From NCBI RefSeq assembly GCF_003353425.1, contig NZ_QRAO01000001.1, forward strand, positions 558,001 through 622,000: a stretch of DNA of 64,000 bases, written 5' to 3'. Positions 1 through 8,262 of this stretch are shown one piece after another. A program made the translations under genes and the position numbers. Each line of letters opens with the position of its first letter. Within the stretch, counting starts at the first letter, position 1. The notes below the pieces were generated by a model, which was not told where the DNA came from, searched no databases, and worked only from the letters and a program-made list of their open reading frames with translations. This DNA comes from Marinirhabdus gelatinilytica (lineage in GTDB: Bacteria; Bacteroidota; Bacteroidia; Flavobacteriales; Flavobacteriaceae).

Positions 1-1
1 C

Positions 2-535
2 GGGGTGTCCGTTTTGTTAGTAGACGATGAGCTCCCAGCTGGAGATATAAGCCAAATAAGATTAATCTTGGGTAGCAACAATACCATTGTAGTAAACGGG
101 GAAACATTCCCATTACAAACTCCTAGTTCACAACAGTCGGGTTTAAAAATAAATGTGAATGAGACTCTCGAGGGAGGTGTTTTCTACGAATTTATTCTAG
201 ATTTTGACGTAGACAAGTCCATCGTGGAACAAGGTAACGGAGGTTATTTGTTAAAACCGGTTATAAGAGCTTCAACCGAGGCTGAGACAGGAGCCATGAC
301 AGGAGCTGTATTGCCGCTTGGAATACAAACATTAGTAACTGCGGAAAACGCCACGACTGAAATCTCGGCTTTTACCAACGAAGCAGGTGTTTTTGTACTT
401 AGTGGTGTTCCAGCTGGAACATATACCGTTACGTATGAAGCAGATGTGGCATTAGGGTTCCCACCAGTAGTTGTGACGAACGTTGGTGTGGAGATAGGTG
501 CCGTTACCGAATTGGATACCGTCGTCTTTGAATAG
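2..535 (+). CDS. DUF4382 domain protein with C-terminal regulatory-like domain (5' partial)
   Basis: The reading frame is already open at the window edge, so the true start and any signal peptide lie upstream. The N-terminal part, with its I-x-L-I-L-G and NGETFPL-type segments, resembles the end of the DUF4382 domain found in Bacteroidota lipoproteins. The last 80 residues form a carboxypeptidase-regulatory-like beta-sandwich, recognised by NEAGVFVLSGVPAGTYTV and the closing VGVEIGAVTELDTVVFE. The protein is probably surface-exposed, but no substrate can be named. The next gene carries a homologous domain, which suggests a local duplication of this module. A hairpin terminator follows the stop codon. 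The DUF4382 name is a family-level inference; the beta-sandwich is clearer. Confidence 0.72.
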   Translation, partial: GVSVLLVDDELPAGDISQIRLILGSNNTIVVNGETFPLQTPSSQQSGLKINVNETLEGGVFYEFILDFDVDKSIVEQGNGGYLLKPVIRASTEAETGAMTGAVLPLGIQTLVTAENATTEISAFTNEAGVFVLSGVPAGTYTVTYEADVALGFPPVVVTNVGVEIGAVTELDTVVFE

Positions 536-558
536 ACCCACGTGATAATTGCATAATG

Positions 559-589
559 AAAGGATACTCTTTGGGAGTATCCTTTTTTG
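559..589 (+). terminator. Intrinsic terminator after the DUF4382 gene
   Basis: A 10-bp perfect stem, AAGGATACTC (560-569) with GAGTATCCTT (575-584), has a 5-nt loop and runs into a T-rich tract. It lies 24 nt after the stop codon. Confidence 0.85.
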
Positions 590-700
590 TTTAACATTTT
601 GTATAGTTAATTAGGGGTTAAACTTCACGTTAATCATTGTTAAGGAGGGCTTTAAAGATACTGTCAGTAAGTATTTTTAAACTATAAAATTAACGATACC

Positions 701-1111
701 ATGGAACGCAAGAATTTATTGATACAACGAACGCTACAATCCCTAATTAAATATGGATCATTTTTAGTGATTATCATGACAGTGGTCTTTGCGTGCAGTG
801 ACACTACAGAAGCAGAAGAAACCACGATTGACGATCCCGTAGCAAATTTGACCTTTAAAACAGACGGTGCCATTATGGGAAGCGTGATTGCTCCCAATGC
901 CGAAGTTGAGATAATCGCGGCAAATTCTGAAGATATGATTATAGGAACTACCAACGAGAACGGAGAGTTTTTTATCACAGGCTTCGAAGCTGGCACCTAT
1001 ACTATTAAAATCTCAACAGAAAATTCAGAAAAAGAAGAAATCTTTAATGATGTTGAAGTAAACATTGGTGAGGTTACAGCACTTGGAACCGTAGATCTGG
1101 CCGCACAATAA
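701..1111 (+). CDS. Small lipoprotein with carboxypeptidase-regulatory-like domain
   Basis: This 136-residue protein begins with a basic segment and the hydrophobic stretch GSFLVIIMTVVFAC. Cys-32 is a likely lipidation site, so it should be an exported lipoprotein. After an acidic, Thr-rich linker there is a single domain of about 75 residues with NENGEFFITGFEAGTYTIKI and a closing segment ending GEVTALGTVDL. The same domain ends the preceding gene, whose corresponding strings are NEAGVFVLSGVPAGTYTV and GAVTELDTV. Such domains usually sit in front of a larger module; here the domain is the whole mature protein. It has its own terminator. The start at 701 gives a long n-region; an ATG at 776 would shorten the signal sequence too much. 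Confidence 0.75.
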   Translation: MERKNLLIQRTLQSLIKYGSFLVIIMTVVFACSDTTEAEETTIDDPVANLTFKTDGAIMGSVIAPNAEVEIIAANSEDMIIGTTNENGEFFITGFEAGTYTIKISTENSEKEEIFNDVEVNIGEVTALGTVDLAAQ

Positions 1112-1135
1112 GATTTAAGTTTTTTTTAATATTCA

Positions 1136-1160
1136 GGGATGCAACAGCATCCCTTTTTTT
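1136..1160 (+). terminator. Intrinsic terminator
   Basis: GGGATGC (1136-1142) pairs with GCATCCC (1147-1153) around an ACAA-type loop, followed by seven T residues. Confidence 0.88.
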
Positions 1161-1185
1161 ATGTCCTTTTCACAGCCTTGCCTAT

Positions 1186-1216
1186 TTTGAAAAATTTATT
1201 CGGTTTTCTATTTTTG
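1186..1216 (+). promoter_or_regulatory. Bacteroidota-type promoter upstream of the bat operon
   Basis: A -33 TTTG at 1186-1189 is followed, after exactly 19 bp, by a perfect -7 box TATTTTTG at 1209-1216. This fits the Bacteroidota primary sigma consensus (TTTG-N19-TAnnTTTG). The expected start near 1220 gives a leader of about 135 nt before moxR. The 1112-1354 gap otherwise holds only the terminator and AT-rich DNA. Confidence 0.7.
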
Positions 1217-1354
1217 AGAACTCCAAAAAATGATGAAATGTTTAGGTTTGGGCTTCGTCTTTTTAACCAATCATTAACAACAATTGCCATAATAAATAGG
1301 CAATTTGCGTGGTTAATAGTCACATAGCTTACAACAGAAAAAGAATCTAGTATT

Positions 1355-2359
1355 ATGGAAGAGAACACTACCGCCCTAGACATTGGCGCATTGAACGAAA
1401 AAATTGAAAAAGAGAGTGCCTTTGTAGATATTCTTACCTTAGAGATAAACAAAGTGATCGTAGGCCAAAAACACATGGTAGAGCGCTTGCTCATAGGCCT
1501 TTTGGGCCAGGGACATATTCTTTTGGAAGGGGTGCCTGGACTGGCAAAGACCCTTGCGATAAACACCCTCTCTAAAGCGGTTCACGGAAGTTTTAGCCGC
1601 ATCCAGTTCACACCAGATTTACTGCCGGCCGATGTTATAGGTACCCTAATCTATAATATGAAGTTGAACGATTTTAGCATCAAAAAAGGACCCATTTTTG
1701 CCAACTTTGTCTTGGCAGACGAGATTAACCGTGCGCCTGCAAAGGTACAATCGGCATTATTGGAGGCCATGCAGGAAAAGCAGGTGACCATTGGCGAGGA
1801 AACCTTTATTTTGGATAAGCCCTTTTTGGTAATGGCTACCCAAAACCCTGTGGAGCAGGAAGGAACCTACCCTTTGCCAGAAGCACAAGTAGATCGTTTT
1901 ATGCTTAAGACCGTAATTAAATATCCATTGCTACAGGATGAGCAACTTATTATGCGCCAAAATCTCAAAGGTGGTTTTGAAGAGGTGAACCCGGTTGTAT
2001 CGCTGGACCAGATCAAGCGTGCGCAAGCTGCCGTTAGAGAGGTGTACATGGACGAAAAGATTGAAAAATATATCCTCGACATTATTTTTGCTACGAGAAC
2101 TCCTGAAAAATATGGTCTGGCAGATCTCAACCCACTTATTAGTTTTGGTGCCTCTCCGCGTGGAAGCATCAATTTGGCGATGGCTGCAAAATGCTATGCG
2201 TTTATTCGCCGAAGGGGTTATGTGATCCCAGAAGACGTTCGTGCAGTGGTGGAGGATGTACTACGCCACCGTATCGGTATCACGTACGAGGCCGAAGCCG
2301 AAAACATCACTTCTGAAGATATCATTCAGAAAATAGTTAACGTAATCGAAGTGCCCTAA
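1355..2359 (+). CDS. moxR: MoxR-family AAA+ ATPase
   Basis: This 334-residue AAA+ ATPase has Walker A GVPGLAKT at residues 59-66, Walker B VLADEIN at about 119-125, and the MoxR-typical run EAMQEKQVTIG followed by MATQNPVEQEGTYPLPEAQ. MoxR proteins act as chaperone-like ATPases on von Willebrand factor A (vWA) partners. Two vWA proteins (BatA, BatB) and a DUF58 protein are encoded just downstream, so the partner set is local. The length is normal for the family. It is the first gene of the bat operon and has a good promoter about 140 bp upstream. The cytoplasmic location follows from the lack of a signal peptide. The family call is certain; the physiological substrate of the Bat complex is not known from sequence. 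Confidence 0.96.
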   Translation: MEENTTALDIGALNEKIEKESAFVDILTLEINKVIVGQKHMVERLLIGLLGQGHILLEGVPGLAKTLAINTLSKAVHGSFSRIQFTPDLLPADVIGTLIYNMKLNDFSIKKGPIFANFVLADEINRAPAKVQSALLEAMQEKQVTIGEETFILDKPFLVMATQNPVEQEGTYPLPEAQVDRFMLKTVIKYPLLQDEQLIMRQNLKGGFEEVNPVVSLDQIKRAQAAVREVYMDEKIEKYILDIIFATRTPEKYGLADLNPLISFGASPRGSINLAMAAKCYAFIRRRGYVIPEDVRAVVEDVLRHRIGITYEAEAENITSEDIIQKIVNVIEVP

Positions 2360-2443
2360 CCATTTTAGATTTCAGAAGTACGAATTACAAATGTGAACAA
2401 CACAACGATCGTAATTCTAAAATTGCAAATCGTAAATCAAAAA

Positions 2444-3307
2444 ATGGACACCAAGGAACTCTTAAAAAAAGTACGGAAAATCGAAATCAAGACACGTCGC
2501 TTGAGCGATCACGTGTTTGGTGGCGAGTATCACAGTACGTTCAAGGGGCGTGGGATGACCTTTTCTGAAGTGCGCCAGTACCAATTTGGGGACGATGTGC
2601 GGAATATAGACTGGAACGTGACAGCACGTTACAACGAGCCTTTTGTAAAGGTATTTGAAGAAGAACGGGAACTTACCTTGATGTTGATGGCAGATATATC
2701 GGGTTCGGAATTTTTCGGGACCGATAGTCAATTTAAAAATGAAATCATTACCGAAATCGCTGCAACCCTTGCGTTTTCGGCCATGCAGAACAACGACAAA
2801 ACGGGCTTGATACTTTTTTCAGATGAAATTGAACTGTTCATTCCACCAAAAAAAGGAAAGAGCCACGTATTGCGCATCATACGGGAGCTGTTGGAATTTC
2901 AGCCCAAGAGCAAAGAAACAGATATAAGCCAAGCCCTTAAATATTTCACCAACGTTATGAAGAAGAAAGCTATTGTTTTTGTGCTTTCAGATTTTATTAC
3001 AGAGGGTTACAAAGACACTTTAAAAATTGTTGCCGGTAAGCACGATGTCACGGGCATACGCGTGTACGATCGTCGTGAGGAAGAAATCCCCAATCTGGGA
3101 ATGGTACAAATGCAGGACGAGGAAACCGGCGAGCTGCTACTAGTGAACACCAGTTCCAAAGGCGTCCGCACGCAGTACAATACCTATTACCGCGAGCGGG
3201 TGGATTATTTCCAAGAAGCCTTTACCAAGAGTGGAGCAGGAGCCATAAGCTGCCGAACGGACGAGAGCTATGTAAAAAAATTGTTAGGATATTTTAAAAG
3301 AAGATAA
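2444..3307 (+). CDS. DUF58 domain-containing protein (Bat operon)
   Basis: The 287-residue product carries the DUF58 signature: GMTFSEVRQYQFGDDVRNID, then W-N-V-T-A-R, then a vWA-like core starting LMLMADISGS. DUF58 proteins follow moxR in nearly all Bat-type operons and are thought to work with the ATPase. I place the start at 2444 (MDTKELLKKVRKIE) because this matches the usual family N-terminus. The frame is open upstream to a GTG at 2393, but the extra residues come from the AT-rich filler between moxR and this gene. No signal peptide or membrane segment is evident, so the protein is probably cytoplasmic or peripheral. Confidence 0.93.
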   Translation: MDTKELLKKVRKIEIKTRRLSDHVFGGEYHSTFKGRGMTFSEVRQYQFGDDVRNIDWNVTARYNEPFVKVFEEERELTLMLMADISGSEFFGTDSQFKNEIITEIAATLAFSAMQNNDKTGLILFSDEIELFIPPKKGKSHVLRIIRELLEFQPKSKETDISQALKYFTNVMKKKAIVFVLSDFITEGYKDTLKIVAGKHDVTGIRVYDRREEEIPNLGMVQMQDEETGELLLVNTSSKGVRTQYNTYYRERVDYFQEAFTKSGAGAISCRTDESYVKKLLGYFKRR

Positions 3308-3449
3308 TTTGTCTCCGACGAGAGAGGCGCGAACGAGAGGAAGACACAGCGAGTGTTCACCCTTGCTTAAATCTAATATGACAAAGTACGAGTTTCATAA
3401 AATAAAGTTGAAGAAACAAGGGGTTTCACCTCGAGTGTTTTTTGACAGC

Positions 3450-5078
3450 ATGCCAAGAAAGGTATCGAGAGGCTTCTTTCTTCTTTTCTTTTTCTTCCTT
3501 GCCCTTACATCAACTGCCCAAGTGACCTCCTCTATAGACACTGCTCAAATTCGTATTGGTGAGGAAATCAAGTACAATGTATATGTAGAGGCAGACACAA
3601 CAGATCTGGTAGTTTTTCCAGAAGGACAAACATTTCTGCCGCTGGAAGTGATTGAGAGCTATAAAGTTGATACAACCTTCGAGGAGCGCAAGATGCGCCT
3701 CCTCAAAAAATATGGGTTAACGCAGTTCGATTCGGGTTCCTATACCATCCCGCCACAAAAAATTGTAGTTAATGAACGGGTATTCAACCTGGATTCCATG
3801 CGGGTGGAGGTTAGGGACGTTGCCGTGGATACCACCAAACAAAAAATGTTCGAGATAAAACCAGCGATCGAGGTGGAAAAACCGCCTTTCGATTTTTGGA
3901 AGTTGTTACCGTGGCTCGTTGGCTTGTTGCTCGTTGCGGGGATTATTGGTTTTATCCTGTTCCGAAGAAAAAAAATACGCGATGCCAAGGAAGAGCAATT
4001 GCCTCCCTATGAGGAAGCATTGGTAGCCCTGCAAAGCCTGGATAATTCTACATTTCTGAAAGAAAACAAAAGCAAGGAGTACTATTCACAACTAACGGAA
4101 ATCGTAAAGCGCTATCTGGATCGTGAAGTGGACGAAACTGCGCTGGAAAGTACAACGGACGAGCTCATCGCAAGAATGAGATTACTGAAAGATGGTGGTA
4201 ATTTCGATTTTGAAGCCGAGGACATACAACGTTTGGACGCTATCCTAAAAAGGGCAGATTTGGTAAAATTTGCCCGTATGCAACAGGTGGAGCATCAAGC
4301 AAAAGAGGATAGGGTGGTCGTGGAAGAAATCATAAACCACACTCACGAAGCCGTACCCGAACCTACTGAGGAAGAGTTGCTGGAAAACGAACGCTACTTG
4401 GAAGCACAGCGCAAAAAGAAACAACGCAAAAAATTTATCTATGCGGGTGTCGGTATTCTGGCAGCATCAATAATAACTGGAGCGATTTACGGAAGCATCA
4501 ATGGGTTCGACACCTTAAAAGACGATGTGTTGGGTAATGAATATCGAGATTTAGCGGAAGGGCGCTGGTATAAAAGTGAATATGGGAGCCCAGAAGTTAT
4601 TCTGGAAACCCCAGAAATTTTAGTGCGTACCGAAATAGAAATACCCGAGGGGGAGAACATTGCGGCGCAAACCGCAAATGTATTTAGTGCGGGGAGTTTG
4701 ACTGATCCCTTATACGTCATGGTTACCAGTACACAGACCAAAAATGCCCAGGAGGAGGTTAACCTAGAGCCCTTAATGGATGCGAAGCTTTCAGAATTGG
4801 AACGTCGAGGTGCTTTGAACATGATAGTTAAAAGGGAAGAGTTCAATACTGAAAAAGGTATAAAAGGCCTAAAAGCCTATGGGCAGTTTAATGTTTCAGT
4901 AGGAAACAATAAAGTGCAGAAAGACCAGAGTTACTATGAACTACTTTTGTTTGCCCAACAAAACGGGGTACAGACTGTGTTGGTGGTATACCAGAATGAT
5001 GGTCGTTTTTCAGTAGGGATTAAGGATAGAATCATCAATTCGGTAGAACTGGAACTACAAGAAACCAAAGACAACTAA
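3450..5078 (+). CDS. BatD-like membrane protein of the Bat operon
   Basis: The product has 542 residues from the ATG at 3450, which gives a clean signal peptide (MPRKVSRGFF, a Phe-rich core, then STAQ). After an Ig-like periplasmic region comes a membrane segment (PWLVGLLLVAGIIGFILF) with a basic end. Next is a cytoplasmic helical domain resembling those of BatD/DUF4381 proteins (EEALVALQSL...YYSQLTEIVKRYLDREV), then a second membrane helix near IYAGVGILAASIITG, then a C-terminal domain rich in beta-strand-forming residues. Earlier in-frame ATGs at 3309 and 3378 exist, but the DNA before 3450 looks like intergenic filler. The stop codon overlaps the batA start by one base, so the two genes are translationally coupled. 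It is encoded in the same operon as the true BatD (8263) but differs in layout. Confidence 0.82.
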   Translation: MPRKVSRGFFLLFFFFLALTSTAQVTSSIDTAQIRIGEEIKYNVYVEADTTDLVVFPEGQTFLPLEVIESYKVDTTFEERKMRLLKKYGLTQFDSGSYTIPPQKIVVNERVFNLDSMRVEVRDVAVDTTKQKMFEIKPAIEVEKPPFDFWKLLPWLVGLLLVAGIIGFILFRRKKIRDAKEEQLPPYEEALVALQSLDNSTFLKENKSKEYYSQLTEIVKRYLDREVDETALESTTDELIARMRLLKDGGNFDFEAEDIQRLDAILKRADLVKFARMQQVEHQAKEDRVVVEEIINHTHEAVPEPTEEELLENERYLEAQRKKKQRKKFIYAGVGILAASIITGAIYGSINGFDTLKDDVLGNEYRDLAEGRWYKSEYGSPEVILETPEILVRTEIEIPEGENIAAQTANVFSAGSLTDPLYVMVTSTQTKNAQEEVNLEPLMDAKLSELERRGALNMIVKREEFNTEKGIKGLKAYGQFNVSVGNNKVQKDQSYYELLLFAQQNGVQTVLVVYQNDGRFSVGIKDRIINSVELELQETKDN

Positions 5079-6079
5079 TGCAACAATTTGAATTTGTACA
5101 TCCACAATTGTTCTGGCTGCTGTTACTGCTGCCACTGCTTGTTGTTTGGTATCTCTGGAAACGCAAGCAACAAACCGCCGCGTTGCAAATTTCCAGTATT
5201 AAGGGTTTTAAGACCGGAAAGAACTGGTTGGCGAGGGTACGGCCATTGTTATTTGTGCTTAGGTTGTTGGCACTGGCTGCTATTATCGTGGCCATGGCAC
5301 GCCCCAGGACCGTAGATGAAAGCACACGTATAAAAACTACTAAAGGAATAGATATTGTAATTGCGGTAGATGTTTCGGCAAGTATGCTGGCACGCGATTT
5401 AAAACCTAATAGATTGGAGGCCTTAAAATCGGTTGCTGCTCGCTTTATCAACAATCGTCCCAACGACAGGATAGGTGTGGTGGAATATGCAGGTGAGAGT
5501 TATACCAAAACACCCTTGACGAGCGACAAAACCATTGTGCTTTCAGCAATGAAGGATATTAATTACAACACCATCATTGAAGGCGGAACAGCCATCGGGA
5601 TGGGATTGGCAACGGCTGTAAATAGGCTAAAGGAAAGCACCGCGAAGAGCAAAGTGATAATTTTAATGACCGATGGTGAGAACAATAGCGGGTTTATAGA
5701 CCCGAAGATTGCAAGTGAGCTGGCAGTAGAATTCGGTATTAAAGTTTATACCATTGGCCTGGGAACTAAGGGGAATGCACTTTCGCCCATTGGCATTCGT
5801 CCGGACGGTTCCTTCCAATATGGAATGCAGCAAGTAGATATAGACGAAGAACTGCTGAAAGAAATAGCCGAGGTGACCAGCGGCCAATATTTTAGGGCCA
5901 CGAGCACCACAAAGCTCAATGAGATTTACGAAGAGATAAACAAATTGGAAAAAACCGATATTGAGGAACTAAAGTTTAAGAGTTATGATGAAAAATACCG
6001 TCCGCTCATATTTCTGGCCCTTGCCTTGCTGGGGTTAGAATGGTTGTTGCGCTATACGGTATTTAGAAGTTTTGTGTAA
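5078..6079 (+). CDS. batA: BatA, vWA-domain membrane protein
   Basis: This 333-residue protein has the BatA plan: two N-terminal membrane helices (LFWLLLLLPLLVVWYLW and PLLFVLRLLALAAIIVAMA), a vWA domain with an intact MIDAS motif DVSAS at residues 98-102, and a C-terminal helix (PLIFLALALLGLEWLL). TDGENNSG supplies a further metal-site Asp. BatA and BatB are thought to form a membrane complex displaying their vWA domains, driven by MoxR. The family was named for aerotolerance in Bacteroides fragilis. The start overlaps the stop of the upstream gene (TAATG). Unusually, a 150-bp gap containing a palindrome separates it from batB. Confidence 0.95.
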   Translation: MQQFEFVHPQLFWLLLLLPLLVVWYLWKRKQQTAALQISSIKGFKTGKNWLARVRPLLFVLRLLALAAIIVAMARPRTVDESTRIKTTKGIDIVIAVDVSASMLARDLKPNRLEALKSVAARFINNRPNDRIGVVEYAGESYTKTPLTSDKTIVLSAMKDINYNTIIEGGTAIGMGLATAVNRLKESTAKSKVIILMTDGENNSGFIDPKIASELAVEFGIKVYTIGLGTKGNALSPIGIRPDGSFQYGMQQVDIDEELLKEIAEVTSGQYFRATSTTKLNEIYEEINKLEKTDIEELKFKSYDEKYRPLIFLALALLGLEWLLRYTVFRSFV

Positions 6080-6127
6080 ACCAGCAACCTCACTCAATGG
6101 GCAATGTAGCATTCTCTCCTTAAAGGA

Positions 6128-6147
6128 AACCTTCCGGCAGGAAGGTT
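6128..6147. repeat. Palindromic element in the batA-batB gap
   Basis: AACCTTCC (6128-6135) pairs perfectly with GGAAGGTT (6140-6147) around GGCA. It lacks a T tract, so it is not an obvious terminator. It occupies a junction that is normally short in this operon. Confidence 0.6.
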
Positions 6148-6229
6148 AGGAGCGTAACTAGGATTAACAATGAAATAGACACAAACCAATTATAGATAGT
6201 AAAATTTACCCAAGCAAATTAATAGCAAT

Positions 6230-7267
6230 ATGCAACTAGAACAACCCATTTACTTTTACCTTCTGCTCGCAATCCCTGTGATTGTGCTGCTGTTTGTGGG
6301 TGTTCTTATTTGGAAACGTCAGGCCCAAAAGAAATTTGCAGACGCAGAACTGCTTAAAAGACTGAGCCCAAACCGCTCCATTTTCAAGCCCGTGTTAAAG
6401 GTTTTTATTTTTTGTTTGGCTATTGCCTGTTTGGCTATTGGTTTGGTAAACCCAAAAATAGGCACCAAGATTGAAGACGTTAAACGTGAAGGGGTAGATG
6501 TTGTCTTTGCTCTGGACGTCTCCAAAAGTATGCTGGCCGAAGACATTGCCCCCAACCGTATCGAAAAATCAAAACAACTCGTCACTCAAATATTGAATAG
6601 CCTAGCGGGCGATAGGATTGGGATTATTGGCTATGCGGGGAGTGCATTTCCGCAGGTGCCCATTACGACCGATTTCTCTTCGGCAAAATTATTTCTCAAC
6701 AATATGAATACCGATATGGTATCCAGCCAAGGAACCGCAATTAACGAGGCGATTGAAATGGCAAAGACTTATTATAATGACGAAGAACAGACCAACAGGG
6801 TGCTGTTCATAATTTCAGATGGCGAGGACCACGAGGGTAACATTGAAAGTATTGCTGCAGAAGCGGCTGCACAGGGCATAAAAATATATACCATTGGGGT
6901 AGGTACCGAAAAAGGTGGCCCCATCCCAATTAAGCGAAACGGAATTTTACAATATTACAAACGCGACCAAAACAACGAGCAGGTAATCACCCGTTTGGGA
7001 GAAGAAACCCTAAAACAGATTGCCGAAGAAGGTAACGGAAGCTACATTCCAGGAAACAACACTAAGGAAGTGGTCTCAACTGTGACAGCTATCCTTAACG
7101 GAATGGACAAAAAGACATTCGAGGCCAAGCAATTTACCGATTTTAAGGACCAATTCCAGTGGTTTCTCGCCGGGGCATTGTTTTTGTTGATATTGGATGT
7201 GCTATTGCTGGAAAGAAAAACAGCATGGCTCAAAAAACTGAATTTATTTAATGAAGCTGAAAGATAA
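6230..7267 (+). CDS. batB: BatB, vWA-domain membrane protein
   Basis: BatB (345 residues) parallels BatA: two N-terminal membrane helices, a vWA domain with MIDAS motif DVSKS at residues 96-100 plus SDGEDHEGN, and a C-terminal helix (FLAGALFLLILDVLLLE). The two proteins are paralogues with the same layout, and both MIDAS sites look functional. The stop codon ends one base before the best batC start, so batB and batC are tightly linked. Their membrane topology places the vWA domain together with the DUF58/MoxR partners on one face, as in other Bat systems. Role beyond the stress-tolerance link is inferred. Confidence 0.95.
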   Translation: MQLEQPIYFYLLLAIPVIVLLFVGVLIWKRQAQKKFADAELLKRLSPNRSIFKPVLKVFIFCLAIACLAIGLVNPKIGTKIEDVKREGVDVVFALDVSKSMLAEDIAPNRIEKSKQLVTQILNSLAGDRIGIIGYAGSAFPQVPITTDFSSAKLFLNNMNTDMVSSQGTAINEAIEMAKTYYNDEEQTNRVLFIISDGEDHEGNIESIAAEAAAQGIKIYTIGVGTEKGGPIPIKRNGILQYYKRDQNNEQVITRLGEETLKQIAEEGNGSYIPGNNTKEVVSTVTAILNGMDKKTFEAKQFTDFKDQFQWFLAGALFLLILDVLLLERKTAWLKKLNLFNEAER

Positions 7268-7268
7268 G

Positions 7269-8156
7269 ATGAGGAATCATAAGAACATATTTTCAATACT
7301 TGTAATGGTTACATTGCTGGTATTCTCTTCGGAAATTTCCGCACAAGAGAAAGAGGACAAGACCTTACAAAAAGAGCAGAAACAACTGCTTCGGGAGACC
7401 AAACAATTAAATAGTGAAGCAAGTGTAGCATTGGCTGAAGACAAGTTTGTTGAGGGGGAGGCAGATTACCGAAAGGCCATCGCAATTAACCCAAAGAGCG
7501 AAACCGCAAAGTATAATTTGGGAAATGCCTATTACAATAAAGCGAAGAACGATGAGGCTATGAGCCGTTTTCAACAAGCTGCAGATGTGGCAACTTCAAA
7601 AAATGATAAACACAGTGCCTATCACAATTTGGGAAACACCTATATGAATGCCAAGCAATACCAAGATGCCGTAGACGCCTATAAAAATGCCCTTCGCAAC
7701 AATCCAAATGACGATGAAACACGATACAATCTAGCTTTGGCAAAGGATTTGTTGGAGAAAAACCCTCCAAAAGGTGGTGAGGGTGACAACAAGGACCAGG
7801 ATAAAAACCAGGATAAGAACGATCAAAACGAAGACAACCAAGATAAAAAAGACGAAGAAGGAAAGGACAAAGAGGGAAGTGAGGGCGACGAAGAAGAGGA
7901 TAAGGACAAAGGCGATGAACAGAACGATGAAAAGAAAGGCGAAAATGAAGAGGATAAAGGTAAACCAGACCAACCCAACGAGGGAGAACAGGACAAAGCC
8001 GACAAAAAACAACCCCAACCCCAACCTGGCCAAATGTCTCCCCAGCAAATTAAAAACTTGTTAGAGGCCATGAACAACGAAGAACAAAAGGTACAGGAAA
8101 AGATAAACGCCAAAAAGCAAAAAGGAGCCAAGGTAAAATCTGAAAAGGATTGGTAA
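7269..8156 (+). CDS. batC: BatC, TPR protein with charged tail
   Basis: From the ATG at 7269 the product has 295 residues and a normal signal peptide (MRNHKNIFSILVMVTLLVFS, then SEISAQ). TPR repeats follow: AEADYRKAIAINPKS-like, KYNLGNAYYNKAKNDEA, AYHNLGNTYMNAKQYQDAVD and YKNALRNNPNDDETRYNLA. The last third is a low-complexity run of Lys, Asp, Glu, Asn and Gln (about 7780-8010) followed by a Pro/Gln stretch and a short conserved end, QIKNLLEAMNNEEQKVQEKI. This charged tail is usual in BatC homologues of Bacteroidota. An ATG at 7251 overlaps batB and is the alternative start. The protein is periplasmic and probably scaffolds the BatABDE proteins. Confidence 0.92.
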   Translation: MRNHKNIFSILVMVTLLVFSSEISAQEKEDKTLQKEQKQLLRETKQLNSEASVALAEDKFVEGEADYRKAIAINPKSETAKYNLGNAYYNKAKNDEAMSRFQQAADVATSKNDKHSAYHNLGNTYMNAKQYQDAVDAYKNALRNNPNDDETRYNLALAKDLLEKNPPKGGEGDNKDQDKNQDKNDQNEDNQDKKDEEGKDKEGSEGDEEEDKDKGDEQNDEKKGENEEDKGKPDQPNEGEQDKADKKQPQPQPGQMSPQQIKNLLEAMNNEEQKVQEKINAKKQKGAKVKSEKDW

Positions 8157-8262
8157 AGCACTACAAAGTTGAAAAAACCATATACACGTTGAAACCTCTG
8201 TGTCCTCAGTGCCTCTGTGGTGAGATTACATGTTATGAATAGAGAAAACAATACAAATTAGA

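Noticed and set aside
1139-1327. Short open frame in the gap before moxR
   Set aside because: It begins within the terminator, runs through the promoter and has no recognisable protein features.
7731-8251. Open frames on both strands over the batC tail
   Set aside because: They arise from the low-complexity Lys/Asp/Glu codons of batC; the hydrophobic or basic translations are artefacts.
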